A stretch of DNA of 64,000 bases from Imperialibacter sp. EC-SDR9 (GTDB lineage: Bacteria > Bacteroidota > Bacteroidia > Cytophagales > Cyclobacteriaceae), in assembly GCF_902498805.1 (NCBI RefSeq), contig NZ_LR701574.1, positions 248,001 through 312,000 of the forward strand. Direction: 5' to 3'. Positions 51,921-61,630 of the stretch are shown here, in pieces (positions within the stretch are counted from its first letter, which is position 1; each line of letters opens with the position of its first letter). Below the pieces are notes generated by a model. That model saw only the letters and a program-made list of their open reading frames with translations. It did not search any database and was not told the DNA's origin. Made by a program: the position numbers and the translations under genes.

Positions 51921-53117
51921 TTAGAAAAGGACTTCATTTTTCATTTCAAGAATACTTCCCTCAAAGTTAGGCGCATACCTTCGGGCCCTCAAAAAACGAT
52001 TGACATTGTATTCGTCGTAAAGCTCGTTGCCGGGGTCAACGCTGCTGACCCGCACCTGGCCTGACGCATGGATGAACTTTTTGTCACCAATCCACATCCC
52101 CACGTGTACTACCCGTTCGTTTTTCTCCGGAGTAGCTGGTGTTCCAAAAAACAACAAATCGCCTACTTCCAATTGATCAAATGGCTGCTCCGATTGAACC
52201 GGCTGCCCGGCATGCACCTGCTGCGAAGCGTCACGTGGAATCACCAGTCCATTCATGAAGTACACTGTCTTGGTAAAGCCACTGCAATCCATTCCTTTCG
52301 TGGATGTGCCACCCCATAGATAGGGAGCGCCCATCAGTTGAAAAGCAATATTTGTCAAATTATCGCCTGTGGGGTTTGCCTGTGCCAGCCAGCCTTCGAC
52401 GGGCTTCGCTTCCTTCTTATTAACAAATGCCTCTCGTCCATCGGGATATTTCACCTGATAGAAATCTTTCTCTTCGCCCACCAGCTCCAGCACGCAACCC
52501 ATTGCAAGGTCCGAAACCGGCTGAGCAGTTTCGCTGCCAGCTATGTATGAGAATCCGGCCACTCGGGTGTAAATGATTTTTTCGGCGCTTTTCCAGGTTT
52601 CGAAACCAGCCTTATCAAGCACAACAAGGCCACCATGGTCTACCCATGAAATATACTTGTCGGGCGTTTGCACCAGGTACCATTCCCCACTTTGCTTCAG
52701 CACGTTCAGGGGAGTGCCCAAAAGCGCCTGAGTGGCCAATTCACCGGAGTGGCGAGGATCCGAACGGATATTAGCGACAGAGTTATTGACCAATCCATAA
52801 ATTTTTCCTTCCAATGCCGACGATGGCAACAACTCAATGCTGTCGGTGACAGTCAGGCCATGGTCTTTTAACGAATCAAGCAGTGCTGCTTTTGCCTCCG
52901 GTATATTTGTTTCACCAGTTAATACGACCTTTGATCCTTCATTTCGTGATGCTACCTGAAACAAAGCCACCCGTTTATCTGGAGCAAATTGCAGCCTGAG
53001 CTTAGCTATTTCTTCATCTGCAATGGGTTCTTTCTGATCTTTGCTGGCTTGTTCGCAACCTGCCAGGTACGCAGACAGCCCTACTATTATTATGAATGGC
53101 TTGATGTACTTTGTCAT
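51921..53117 (-). CDS. NlpC/P60 endopeptidase lipoprotein with SH3-like domains
   Basis: The protein has 398 residues from the ATG opening MTKYIKPFII. An upstream ATG at 53168 would bury the signal. A lipoprotein signal ends in LAGC (residue 22). The middle carries SH3-type bacterial domains (about 105-245, with VANIRSDPRHSGELATQ and LVQTPDKYISWVD). The C-terminal NlpC/P60 domain (about 255-395) has the catalytic Cys in MDCSGFTK and His in VVHVGMWIG. It would cut peptide bonds in peptidoglycan stems near the diaminopimelate link. The gene stands alone and is divergent from the antiporter at 53253. Confidence 0.88.
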   Translation of the reverse strand: MTKYIKPFIIIVGLSAYLAGCEQASKDQKEPIADEEIAKLRLQFAPDKRVALFQVASRNEGSKVVLTGETNIPEAKAALLDSLKDHGLTVTDSIELLPSSALEGKIYGLVNNSVANIRSDPRHSGELATQALLGTPLNVLKQSGEWYLVQTPDKYISWVDHGGLVVLDKAGFETWKSAEKIIYTRVAGFSYIAGSETAQPVSDLAMGCVLELVGEEKDFYQVKYPDGREAFVNKKEAKPVEGWLAQANPTGDNLTNIAFQLMGAPYLWGGTSTKGMDCSGFTKTVYFMNGLVIPRDASQQVHAGQPVQSEQPFDQLEVGDLLFFGTPATPEKNERVVHVGMWIGDKKFIHASGQVRVSSVDPGNELYDEYNVNRFLRARRYAPNFEGSILEMKNEVLF

Positions 53118-53252
53118 AGTTTTCGACGGTCTTTCAATGGCTAGACTGGCTCTTCCAGTTGAATTCAAAAACGATTTTACGCATTAATCATTTCAGCCAC
53201 AATTTTTATAAAATCATTTAGTAGTTTTAGCTGACTACGATTAATTCAATAC

Positions 53253-54740
53253 ATGGATCACTACGGCTTTCTTTCGCTCCTCCCTCCTGTTATCGCCATT
53301 TTTCTCGCTATCCGCACCAAGCAGGTGTTTGTTGCGCTTATCATAGGCATTTGGCTGGGCTACGTCATTCTGGCGGGATGGAATCCTTTCATAGGGTCGC
53401 TGAATACTGTGCAGGCGATGGTGGACGTGTTCAAAGACGACGGAAACACCAGAACGGTGATATTCACCTTGTTTATCGGTGCCCTGATTGCCTTCATACA
53501 GCGGTCTGGCGGTGTGGAGGGCTTCATTGTGTATGTGAACAAAAAAATGGAGAGCGCCCACAAGGACAATGCAGAAAAAAAGGGCCTGTATGTAAGGCTG
53601 CTGGCGGGCATTACGGGGATGCTCATTTTCGTGGAGTCCAATATTTCAGTGCTTACTACAGGCACATTGTATAGACCACTCTTTGATCAGCTAAAGATTT
53701 CCAGAGAAAAACTGGCCTACATATGTGACTCCAGCTCAGCGCCGTCATGCATTTTGATTCCGTTCAATGCCTGGGGAGCCTATATCATGGGCTTGCTTCT
53801 TATGCAAGGCTTTGATCGGCCTTTTTCTACACTTTTTGCCTCGCTACCGTTTAACTTTTATCCATTGCTGGCCGTTGCTTTTCTCTTTTGGATCATCATT
53901 ACCAACAAAGATTTCGGGCCGATGAAAAAGGCCGAAACCAGGGCTCGTGTGGAAGGCAAGGTAATTGCAGATGGTGCCACGCCGATGATATCAGAAGAAA
54001 TCACCATCATAGCGCCCATTGAAGGCAAACCCCAGCGGGCCATCAACATGTTGGTACCAATCGCCACCATGGTGCTAACGATGCCCGTTTTTCTGGTTTA
54101 TACCGGTTGGAGTAGCGTAAACTGGTCGCAGCAGCCCGGTATGTTTGACGCCGTCTTTGAGGCCATAGGTGGTGGCTCCGGCTCCGCTTCCGTTACTTAT
54201 GCCGTGATCACATCGCTGGCTGTGGCGGCCACCATGTATGGCTTGCAGGGCATCATGACTGGAAAAGAGATGATTAACCTGACGCTAAAAGGCATGAGCG
54301 GCATGATCTCCATGGCACTGCTCATGGTGTTGGCTTTTGCCATTGGAAGCCTTTGTAAGACATTAGGGACTGGGTTTTATGTGGCTGAGGTAACAAAAAG
54401 CTGGTTGTCGCCTGCGCTGGTGCCGGCCATTGTGTTCGCAGTGAGCTGCTTCATTGCTTTTTCGACAGGCACCTCTTGGGGCACTTTTGCCATCATGATC
54501 TCCATTGCTGTGCCCATGGCGCAGTCGTTTGGCACCGATCCTCACGTGGCCATTGCCGCTGCACTGGGTGGCGGTGTGTTTGGCGACCACTGCTCTCCCA
54601 TTTCCGACACGACCATGATTTCGTCTATGGCATCTGCTTCTGACCACATCGACCATGTGCGAACCCAGATGCCGTATGCCCTGTTAGCTGGCGGCATTAC
54701 AGTAGTGCTGTACCTGATTGTGGGTTTTGTGACGCTTTAG
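53253..54740 (+). CDS. NhaC-type Na+/H+ antiporter
   Basis: The 495 residues are highly hydrophobic, with about ten membrane helices. Family features include FLSLLPPVIAIFLAIRTKQVFVALIIGIWLG at the start, FVESNISVLTTGTLYRPLFDQ, SSSAPSCILIPFNAWGAYIMG, FSTGTSWGTFAIM and FGDHCSPISDTTMIS. These match the NhaC/YheL-like antiporter group (PF03553) and place it in the inner membrane for sodium export. Some relatives move other anions or amino acids. It is a single gene with a 3' gap of about 190 bases before the histidine kinase gene on the other strand. Confidence 0.85.
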   Translation: MDHYGFLSLLPPVIAIFLAIRTKQVFVALIIGIWLGYVILAGWNPFIGSLNTVQAMVDVFKDDGNTRTVIFTLFIGALIAFIQRSGGVEGFIVYVNKKMESAHKDNAEKKGLYVRLLAGITGMLIFVESNISVLTTGTLYRPLFDQLKISREKLAYICDSSSAPSCILIPFNAWGAYIMGLLLMQGFDRPFSTLFASLPFNFYPLLAVAFLFWIIITNKDFGPMKKAETRARVEGKVIADGATPMISEEITIIAPIEGKPQRAINMLVPIATMVLTMPVFLVYTGWSSVNWSQQPGMFDAVFEAIGGGSGSASVTYAVITSLAVAATMYGLQGIMTGKEMINLTLKGMSGMISMALLMVLAFAIGSLCKTLGTGFYVAEVTKSWLSPALVPAIVFAVSCFIAFSTGTSWGTFAIMISIAVPMAQSFGTDPHVAIAAALGGGVFGDHCSPISDTTMISSMASASDHIDHVRTQMPYALLAGGITVVLYLIVGFVTL

Positions 54741-54934
54741 TGGCATACTCCCCAATTCACCCTGGACATGCCAGCAGCACTTGCATCGGTTGGCGAGCTT
54801 GAGAAATTGGCGATAGACAAGCTAGTTTACTACCATGGCGGCTTGCTCTACAACGATGTCAATGCTAAGCTTCTAAAGCTGGAAAAAGGTATCAGGCAAG
54901 GCAGGAAAAGGCAAATACATTCTAATCGGCGTTA

Positions 54935-57900
54935 TCAGGCTGTTACACTCGTAGTCGACACTTTCCTTAGCAACACAACGAGTTCTTCTACCTTTATCGG
55001 CTTGCTAATATAGTCGTCCATGCCCGCAGCAATGCAAATGTCGCTGTCGCCCTGCATGGCGTTTGCAGTCATGGCCACAATAACCGGCTGGTCGCCAGGT
55101 AAGGCCCGTATTTGTTTGGTGGCCTCAAGGCCATCGAGCACAGGCATCTGCACGTCCATAAACACAAGGTCAAAGCCGCCGCTGCGAACAGCATCCACGG
55201 CGTCCTGTCCATTTTGAACGATTACCGGACTGTACCCCAGCTTGCTCAGCACTCTCTCGGCTAGTTTTTGATTGACCAGATTGTCCTCGGCAATTAGCAC
55301 TTTGAGTGCGTGCTTTTTCGAAAACTCTGCGTTCAACTGTTTAGATGTTGCTGGCTCCTCTTTTGGTTTATGCGTTTTCCCCTTTAGCTGGTCGATAATC
55401 GCCTTATAAAGCTCACTTTGACGAACTGGCTTCGTGAGTACTGCGGCAAACAGATCGGTGTATGTCTTGTGATGATCGTTGCCCAGGGAACTCAAGAGGA
55501 TAATGGGCGTATCCTTATGCAGCTTTTTCAGGCCTTTTGCCAGCGTCACGCCGTCCATTTCCGGCATGTGCATGTCTGTGATAATGAGGTCGAAAGCACC
55601 TTCTCGTTTCACCAGTTCCAGGGCTTCGCTACCCGAAGTAGCGACTGAAGCAGCCAACTTCCATAGCTCAAGCTGATTACTCAAAATTTTCAAATTCGTT
55701 GAATTGTCATCAATTACAAGCACCTTCTTTCCCTCCAAACCTGCAACATTGAAATGCACGTAGGTTCGCAGCGCCTGCTGGCTGATGCCAACAACTATGT
55801 TGAAGGAAAATACCGTACCAATGCCAGGAGTGCTTTGCACTTCAATTTTTCCGCCCATCAGCCCAACAAGTCTTTCGCAGATCACCAGCCCAAGACCAGT
55901 TCCCCCATACTCACGGGTAGTTGAGCTATCGACCTGTGAAAATGGCTTAAAGAGGCGTTCAATCTTATCTTCCTGAATTCCTATGCCTGTATCGCTCACG
56001 TCAATTTGCAACCCCAGCGTTCCATTCGAGCCATGGCCCAGTTTTACATTGACGAAAATTTCCCCGTCTTTGGTGAATTTGATGGCATTACTAACAAGGT
56101 TTACCAATACTTGTTTCAAGCGGTGACTATCCCCCACTACTTGCGTAGGCACGTTGTAGCCAATCTGGTAGATGAGGTCAAGCCCGGCGACAGTCGCTCT
56201 GTTGGCGAACATGTCCAGCACTTCTTCGATGCAGTTTCTCAGATCAAAGTCCTTTTCTTCGAGCTCGATATTACCCGACTCAATTTTCGAGAAATCGAGA
56301 ATATCGTTGATAACATTCAACAGGCCTTCACCGCAAATTTTGATCGTTTCGGAGTATTCCTTTTGTTCGTCGTCAAGTGGGGTTTCTGCCAAAAGAGAGG
56401 CCATTCCCAACACCCCATTCAATGGCGTTCGTATTTCGTGACTCATCGTTGCCAGAAACACACTTTTAGCTTTATTGGCTTTTTCTGCTTCCAACCTTGC
56501 CTGCCGCTCCTGATTCGTGGATTTCTCCAGCTGTTTGGTTCTTTCCTCTACCTGCTTTTCGAGTCTGAATTTCTGACTTTTTACTCTTCCCATCTTAATT
56601 CGGTAGTAACCTACCAGAAGCCCTGCCACAGCGAAGCTGGAAAATACTTTGAACCACCATGTAAGCCAAAATGGCGGCGATATCGATATTGCAAGGGATG
56701 CCTCATTTTGAGACCAGTGACCTTCGTTGTCAAGACCCCGAACCCGGAAAACATAGTCGGCGGGATCTAGATTGGTGTACGTAACGGCATTTTTTTCACC
56801 AATCTCGATCCAGTCCTCATCAAAGCCCTCCAACATGTACATATACCGCTTTCGAGACGGTTTCGTGAAATTCAACGAAGCAAACTCGATACTAAAAACT
56901 GTCTGGTCGTGACGGAGGAAAACCTCCGTGGCCTCACCGATGCTTATTTTTAAGCCCTCATCTGACAAACTATCGGTGCTGACGGCTAGCTCCTCATTGA
57001 ACACTTTGAAGCTGGTGATTGCAATGGGAGGATCAAAGGCAGTATCAATAATACTGTCAGGCACGAATTGATTGAAGCCATCGTTGCCCCCAAAGTACAT
57101 CGCTCCTGAGGTAGCTTTTAAAAATGCATGGTCTTTGAACTCTCCTTTGAGCAGGCCATCATTGGATGTGTAATTTTTGAATGTTTTGTTTGCTCTGTCA
57201 AATTTAGACAGTCCTTTATCAGTTCCGATCCACAGGTTATGATCGCTGTCTTCTAAGACACCGGCGACAATATTATTAAGCAGCCCGTCCCTTACCTGAA
57301 GAGCGCTGAAAGTATTTGTCTGTTTATCGAGAATATTGAGGCCATTATTGGTACTCAGCAGTATGTTGCCGCTGGAATCTTCCAACACGTTATAAATAAC
57401 GTTGTTGCTTATCGACCCAGGGCCTTGTCCTTCTTTGAATACCGTAAAATTATCTGTGGCTGGGTTGAACTTGTTGAGTCCACCACCCTGCGTGCCTATC
57501 CAGAAATCTCCCCGGCTATCTTCAAGAAAAGACGTAACATTATTGGAGGACAAACTGGTTGAAACTTCAGGGTTGTTAAGATAATTTCGAAAACTTCCCT
57601 TTTCTCTTTGAAAAACGCTGACTCCTCCGCCGAATGTGCCCACCCAAATATTTCCTTTTTTGTCTTCATATATTCGCCAAACGTTGTTGCTTTTGAGGCT
57701 TCCAGGTTTGGTAGGATCATTTTTATAGTGGGTAAACTTATTTGTGATACGGTCGTAGACTGTCAGGCCGTCGGCCCAGGTGCCAAACCAAAGCTTGCCT
57801 TCGTGGTCTTCCATAATGGTTAACACATAGTCGCCGCATAAGCTGTTGGGGTTGCTGCTGTCATGGCGGTAGTGTGTGAAATTGCCCGTAGCCGGATCGA

Positions 57901-59104
57901 AAAGATTGGCACCGCCTCCATCCGTACCTATCCAAACAAGCCCGTCAGCATCTTCCATCATACATAATACCTTGTCGCTGCTGAGGCTATTGGCAGACGG
58001 GTTGTACTGAAAGTGGTTAAATTTATTGAAGTCGTTGTCGATGTAATTAATTCCCCCATTGAATGTACCGATCCAAATCGTTCCCTTTGAGTCTTCAATG
58101 ATACTCCATACAGAATTGCTCGTCAGGCTAAACTGACTATCATTTTCTATATGATTTACAAAAGTATGGCCCTTTGGGTCGTACACAGACACACCGCCGT
58201 TTTCAAGACCAATCCAGATATTTCCGTCGGCATCTTCCTCCAATGCATATATGCTTTCTGTTACTAAGTCTCCTGGTGAATTCACTTTTCTAAAACCAGT
58301 TTCATGCTCTTTCATCAGGTTGAGCCCACCCTCTATAGCCCCGATCCAGATGTTTCCCTTCTCATCTTCCATGAGTACCCGAACAGAGTTGCTTGCAAGG
58401 GAGTTGGGATTGGCCGGATCATGCATAAACTTTATGAAAGATTTTCCGTTGGGGTTCAGCAAATAGAGGCCGTGGGCATAGGTTCCCACCCATACCCTGT
58501 CCTGGCTATCAACCATTACGGCTTCGACAGTCGATCCGCCCAGGCTTGTAGAGTCGCCTGGAATGTGAGCGAAATGTGTAAACGTTAGGGTGGTATTGTC
58601 AAAAAAGTCAAGAGTGCCATTTTCCATGCCGAGCCAAAGATTATCATCCTTATCGATCGCAAGCGTCTTTACCAGATTGCTGCTGATGCTGGTAGAGTCT
58701 GCGGCGCTATATTTGAACCGATAAAACCTACCCTTTCGCCGGTCGTACTTACTTAAACCGCCTCCCCAGGTTGCTACCCAAATATTACCCTGGCTGTCTT
58801 CAACCAACTGTTGAATGTAGTTGCTTCCAATCGTCGTGCTGTCGTCAGGCTCTTCGGTGTACACGGTAAACTTGTAACCGTCGTACTTATTGAGTCCATC
58901 ACGGGTACCAAACCAGAGAAACCCCCGGCTATCTTGCAAAATGGAAATAACGTGACTGTGTGAAAGGCCATTGTCGGATCCGAAATGTTCGAACTTCAGG
59001 CGCTGATTTTGGGCCGCAACGGTAAAAACAAGTGCTAGTAACAAAAGAATTGACAATAAGACCGCAGCAATGCGCTGTTTCCGGATGTCTGCAAGGTTTT
59101 TCAT
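54935..59104 (-). CDS. Giant hybrid sensor histidine kinase with propeller sensor and two receiver domains
   Basis: The protein has 1389 residues from the ATG opening [11 protein letters not shown] signal/anchor segment near 10-30 ends before [12 protein letters not shown] long two-component-regulator propeller follows (about 40-690, with repeated [16 protein letters not shown]-type WIG units), then a Y_Y_Y domain (about 735-815) and one membrane helix (about 825-845). The kinase part has HisKA ([14 protein letters not shown]), HATPase ([12 protein letters not shown]) and two receivers (VIDDNST... with [16 protein letters not shown]... with VQMPVLDG). Bacteroides hybrid two-component systems end in an AraC DNA-binding domain; this one has none, so the output goes to the Hpt-like protein or another regulator. 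The Hpt-like gene lies 51 bases upstream. Confidence 0.88.
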   Translation of the reverse strand: MKNLADIRKQRIAAVLLSILLLLALVFTVAAQNQRLKFEHFGSDNGLSHSHVISILQDSRGFLWFGTRDGLNKYDGYKFTVYTEEPDDSTTIGSNYIQQLVEDSQGNIWVATWGGGLSKYDRRKGRFYRFKYSAADSTSISSNLVKTLAIDKDDNLWLGMENGTLDFFDNTTLTFTHFAHIPGDSTSLGGSTVEAVMVDSQDRVWVGTYAHGLYLLNPNGKSFIKFMHDPANPNSLASNSVRVLMEDEKGNIWIGAIEGGLNLMKEHETGFRKVNSPGDLVTESIYALEEDADGNIWIGLENGGVSVYDPKGHTFVNHIENDSQFSLTSNSVWSIIEDSKGTIWIGTFNGGINYIDNDFNKFNHFQYNPSANSLSSDKVLCMMEDADGLVWIGTDGGGANLFDPATGNFTHYRHDSSNPNSLCGDYVLTIMEDHEGKLWFGTWADGLTVYDRITNKFTHYKNDPTKPGSLKSNNVWRIYEDKKGNIWVGTFGGGVSVFQREKGSFRNYLNNPEVSTSLSSNNVTSFLEDSRGDFWIGTQGGGLNKFNPATDNFTVFKEGQGPGSISNNVIYNVLEDSSGNILLSTNNGLNILDKQTNTFSALQVRDGLLNNIVAGVLEDSDHNLWIGTDKGLSKFDRANKTFKNYTSNDGLLKGEFKDHAFLKATSGAMYFGGNDGFNQFVPDSIIDTAFDPPIAITSFKVFNEELAVSTDSLSDEGLKISIGEATEVFLRHDQTVFSIEFASLNFTKPSRKRYMYMLEGFDEDWIEIGEKNAVTYTNLDPADYVFRVRGLDNEGHWSQNEASLAISISPPFWLTWWFKVFSSFAVAGLLVGYYRIKMGRVKSQKFRLEKQVEERTKQLEKSTNQERQARLEAEKANKAKSVFLATMSHEIRTPLNGVLGMASLLAETPLDDEQKEYSETIKICGEGLLNVINDILDFSKIESGNIELEEKDFDLRNCIEEVLDMFANRATVAGLDLIYQIGYNVPTQVVGDSHRLKQVLVNLVSNAIKFTKDGEIFVNVKLGHGSNGTLGLQIDVSDTGIGIQEDKIERLFKPFSQVDSSTTREYGGTGLGLVICERLVGLMGGKIEVQSTPGIGTVFSFNIVVGISQQALRTYVHFNVAGLEGKKVLVIDDNSTNLKILSNQLELWKLAASVATSGSEALELVKREGAFDLIITDMHMPEMDGVTLAKGLKKLHKDTPIILLSSLGNDHHKTYTDLFAAVLTKPVRQSELYKAIIDQLKGKTHKPKEEPATSKQLNAEFSKKHALKVLIAEDNLVNQKLAERVLSKLGYSPVIVQNGQDAVDAVRSGGFDLVFMDVQMPVLDGLEATKQIRALPGDQPVIVAMTANAMQGDSDICIAAGMDDYISKPIKVEELVVLLRKVSTTSVTA

Positions 59105-59155
59105 AAGAGAGTGTTGGGTAAAATTTCTGGTCAATGTTCTCGCAGTAGATTGCGG

Positions 59156-59521
59156 CTATCTCATGGCGATCTCAGCTTCGATGTCTATGACCAATTGAAG
59201 AAGGGCGGCGCTCAGCCTGGATGTATACTGGGCGATCAGCAGTGGATGCTGGGCGTAAAATGCGTCCTTGACCTTCTCAATTAAGGTATTGACGTGGTGA
59301 TCGTCAATCATATCGATGCTTACCGCAACTTTATGGCAAGTTGCAGAGAAAGTTGCCAGGTTTCCAGCTTGCACTGATTCCTGCAATGCAGCATGAAGCT
59401 CTTTAACATTGTCAACAAGGAGAAGACATAGTTCTTTTTTAAACTCCTGATCATCGTCGGTGTAAATGGAGAAATCGATATTCAGTGGCTTTGGCTGTTC
59501 GAGAGTTACTGCTGTATTCAT
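59156..59521 (-). CDS. Hpt-like phosphotransfer protein
   Basis: The 121 residues form a mainly helical protein. FKKELCLLLVDNVKELHAAL (about 27-46) is followed by FSATCHKVAVSIDM, where His-63 and Lys-64 fit the phosphotransfer histidine and its following lysine (the HK-x-x of Hpt domains). The family motif is degenerate (no GSS after the lysine). It lies 51 bases before the giant hybrid kinase on the same strand, so it is the likely phosphate acceptor from the two receivers. No DNA-binding response regulator is in the window. I rate the assignment moderate. Confidence 0.6.
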   Translation of the reverse strand: MNTAVTLEQPKPLNIDFSIYTDDDQEFKKELCLLLVDNVKELHAALQESVQAGNLATFSATCHKVAVSIDMIDDHHVNTLIEKVKDAFYAQHPLLIAQYTSRLSAALLQLVIDIEAEIAMR

Positions 59522-59913
59522 ATCATTTAATTTAAGAACGTCATACTATTTGAAGCTGGCACACTGAGACAAAAAAGCTTTAGCATCTGATTCATCTGAT
59601 TATGTCCAACTTATATAAATGTAAATTTACGGGCACCTCAACGGGCAATTTTGGGTTTAGTCTGGAGTTTCTTACATCCGTAGTTAAATCGCCGTTATAG
59701 GAAAAATTGCAGAGTATCAGTAAAATACAAGGGATTTGGGCACGATTAGCGTTGTCAGGCACCCCTGAGTAATCCTACCCTGCCGGTATAAACTTTCAAA
59801 TGGGGGTAGAAAGGTTACATCGTTTCGGAATTCCATAATTCCACGCAAATTACCTAAAGACTAAAAAAGCTGCCCCTTTCGAGGCAGCTCCACTCTATAA
59901 ACTCACTGGGTAA
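59522..59913. other. Gene-free interval, 392 bases
   Basis: No coding frame or RNA gene that I can support. It holds the terminator at 59863-59889, a short hairpin GGAATT/AATTCC (59828-59843) and AT-rich sequence that must contain the promoter of the Hpt-like gene. No consensus -7 box stands out. Confidence 0.5.
59863..59889 (-). terminator. Intrinsic terminator of the S10 peptidase gene
   Basis: On the minus strand AGCTGCC pairs with GGCAGCT over a 7-9 base loop and is followed by TTTTTTAG. It lies 25 bases after the stop of the S10 carboxypeptidase gene. Confidence 0.75.
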
Positions 59914-61419
59914 TTAATATTTTGCAGGCTTGCTGGGGCCTGGCAGCGATTTCTGAATAAAGTCTCTGATGTGGTCATTAGAAGTCACCAGATCTTCGGC
60001 TCTGAGATACATCATGTGGCCGCTTCTGTAGCCCTCCCACCTCAATCTGTCCTTCAGCTTACCACTGGGATCCATCTGCCACATGGAGTACTTGGCGTTG
60101 AAGTAGTCGGTGCCACCATCGTAGTAGCCTGACTGGATCATTACATGCATGTAAGGGTTCTGAGCCATGGCCTGGCGAAGGTTCTCACCGGTTTGATCGC
60201 CGCTTCTGTCCCATGGGTGCACTGGCCCGAAAAGATTGTATTGCAAATCAGTTTTGAATTTGAGCACGTCTCTCAGGTAATAGTTGATTGCCGGAGCAAA
60301 CTCGTGGTTCCACATGGTCAGCGCAGGGTCGTAGTCACGACTGTCGCCGGCATCTTGCCTGTCAATTCCTTTGTAGCGGCTGTCGAGCCTGCCAATAGTC
60401 ATTCCCTGGTCTCTTAGCAGCTCCTTCCAGTAAAAGTTGGTAGGTATCGCCAAATTGTGCTGAAGTAGCACCGACTCCTTTATGCCAGAGTATCTGGACA
60501 TTTTAGCGGCCACCACTTTCCTTTTTGCTTCAGTGATAAACCCACCTCTGGTCATAGCTGGAATCACCTCGTCGATGGTGTATGCTTCAACTTCGGGTAA
60601 AATATCATCAAGGTCTTTGGCCTGTAAATCGGCGGGAAGCATTTTATGGTACCAGGCAGTAGCGGCATAGTAAGGCAGGTACAACGCATCATGCACGGGG
60701 CCATCACGGTCAATTCCAAGGCCTGTAGGCGATACAAGGATCACCCCATTAAAGTACATCCAATGTGCGTTTTGCAGCTCCAATGCCAAACCTGAAACCC
60801 TGGTGGTGCCGTAGCTCTCCCCAATAATGTATTTGGGCGATGACCATCTGCTTACTCTGGACACAAACACATCCAGCCAGTCGGCCAGGTATTTGATGTC
60901 TGCGTTCACACCAAAAAACACTGACTTCTCTGCTTTTGGATCCAGTATGCGGGAAAACCCAGTGTTTACAGGATCGATATAAACAATGTCGGCCACATCG
61001 AGAATCGAATTAGGGTTCTCCTTCACCCCATATGGCTGTAGAGGATAACCTTCACTGTCGATATTCAATACCACCGGACCAGTGTAAGCGATGTGCATCC
61101 ACACCGATGCTGAGCCAGGCCCGCCGTTGAACGAAATCACGAGCGGTCTGTTGGCCTTGTTCGTGATGTCAGTTCTTTCATAATAAGTGTAAAACATGGA
61201 GGCTATTACTTTGCCATCCTCACTCCATACTGGCTGAGTACCCGCTGTAGCTTTGTATGGAATTCTCTTGCCTTTAATTGTTACCTCATGGGTGGTAGTG
61301 ACCGCCGACTCTGCTGGCAAGGTTCTTTCCGGCATCGCTGTCGCTTTCTCCTGGGCTCTGGCCACGGAAACAGCACAGAAAATTAGCAGCAAACTTCTTA
61401 AAAGTATCTTTTTCATCAT
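59914..61419 (-). CDS. Secreted S10 serine carboxypeptidase
   Basis: The 501 residues start with a signal peptide (end near VARAQ, residue 23). The S10 family pattern is complete: FNGGPGS (97-103), the nucleophile Ser-202 in GESYGTTR, a GYYDGGTDYFNA segment with the likely catalytic Asp (434 or 438), and His-468 in SGHMMYL. Such enzymes remove C-terminal residues from peptides, here in the periplasm or outside. The gene is monocistronic, with a strong terminator and the propeller gene at 61631 upstream on the same strand. Confidence 0.9.
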   Translation of the reverse strand: MMKKILLRSLLLIFCAVSVARAQEKATAMPERTLPAESAVTTTHEVTIKGKRIPYKATAGTQPVWSEDGKVIASMFYTYYERTDITNKANRPLVISFNGGPGSASVWMHIAYTGPVVLNIDSEGYPLQPYGVKENPNSILDVADIVYIDPVNTGFSRILDPKAEKSVFFGVNADIKYLADWLDVFVSRVSRWSSPKYIIGESYGTTRVSGLALELQNAHWMYFNGVILVSPTGLGIDRDGPVHDALYLPYYAATAWYHKMLPADLQAKDLDDILPEVEAYTIDEVIPAMTRGGFITEAKRKVVAAKMSRYSGIKESVLLQHNLAIPTNFYWKELLRDQGMTIGRLDSRYKGIDRQDAGDSRDYDPALTMWNHEFAPAINYYLRDVLKFKTDLQYNLFGPVHPWDRSGDQTGENLRQAMAQNPYMHVMIQSGYYDGGTDYFNAKYSMWQMDPSGKLKDRLRWEGYRSGHMMYLRAEDLVTSNDHIRDFIQKSLPGPSKPAKY

Positions 61420-61566
61420 GATTGGTAAATGATAGTTGATTTAAGTCCCCGAAAAATAGACATATGTAAAGTTCGTTTGCTCAGAATCTTGATAGAAATC
61501 TCCTTGAGATGTTGAGTGGTAGCCACTGATGGAAGAATGTGCAACGGGCACTCAAAGAATGAAGTT

Positions 61567-61604
61567 GCCCCAAAAGCTCAAGTCGGTGTCTTGGCTTTTG
61601 GGGC
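61567..61604. terminator. Long hairpin downstream of the VPS10/BNR gene
   Basis: A perfect 11-base stem, GCCCCAAAAGC (61567-61577) with GCTTTTGGGGC (61594-61604), is extended inward by CAAG/CTTG after one bulged base. It stands 27 bases after the stop at 61631 on the minus strand. No long T-run follows, so it may protect the 3' end rather than terminate strongly. Confidence 0.5.
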
Positions 61605-61630
61605 ACCTTTTCCTTCTTTGTCAGTACTTT

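Noticed and set aside
56006-56770. A 254-codon open frame on the plus strand opposite the hybrid kinase
   Set aside because: The opposite strand holds well conserved HisKA and HATPase motifs, and this frame shows no motif or signal of its own.
54935-59104. Classing the kinase as a classic Bacteroides hybrid two-component system
   Set aside because: No AraC-type DNA-binding domain follows the receivers; the chain ends in a second receiver.
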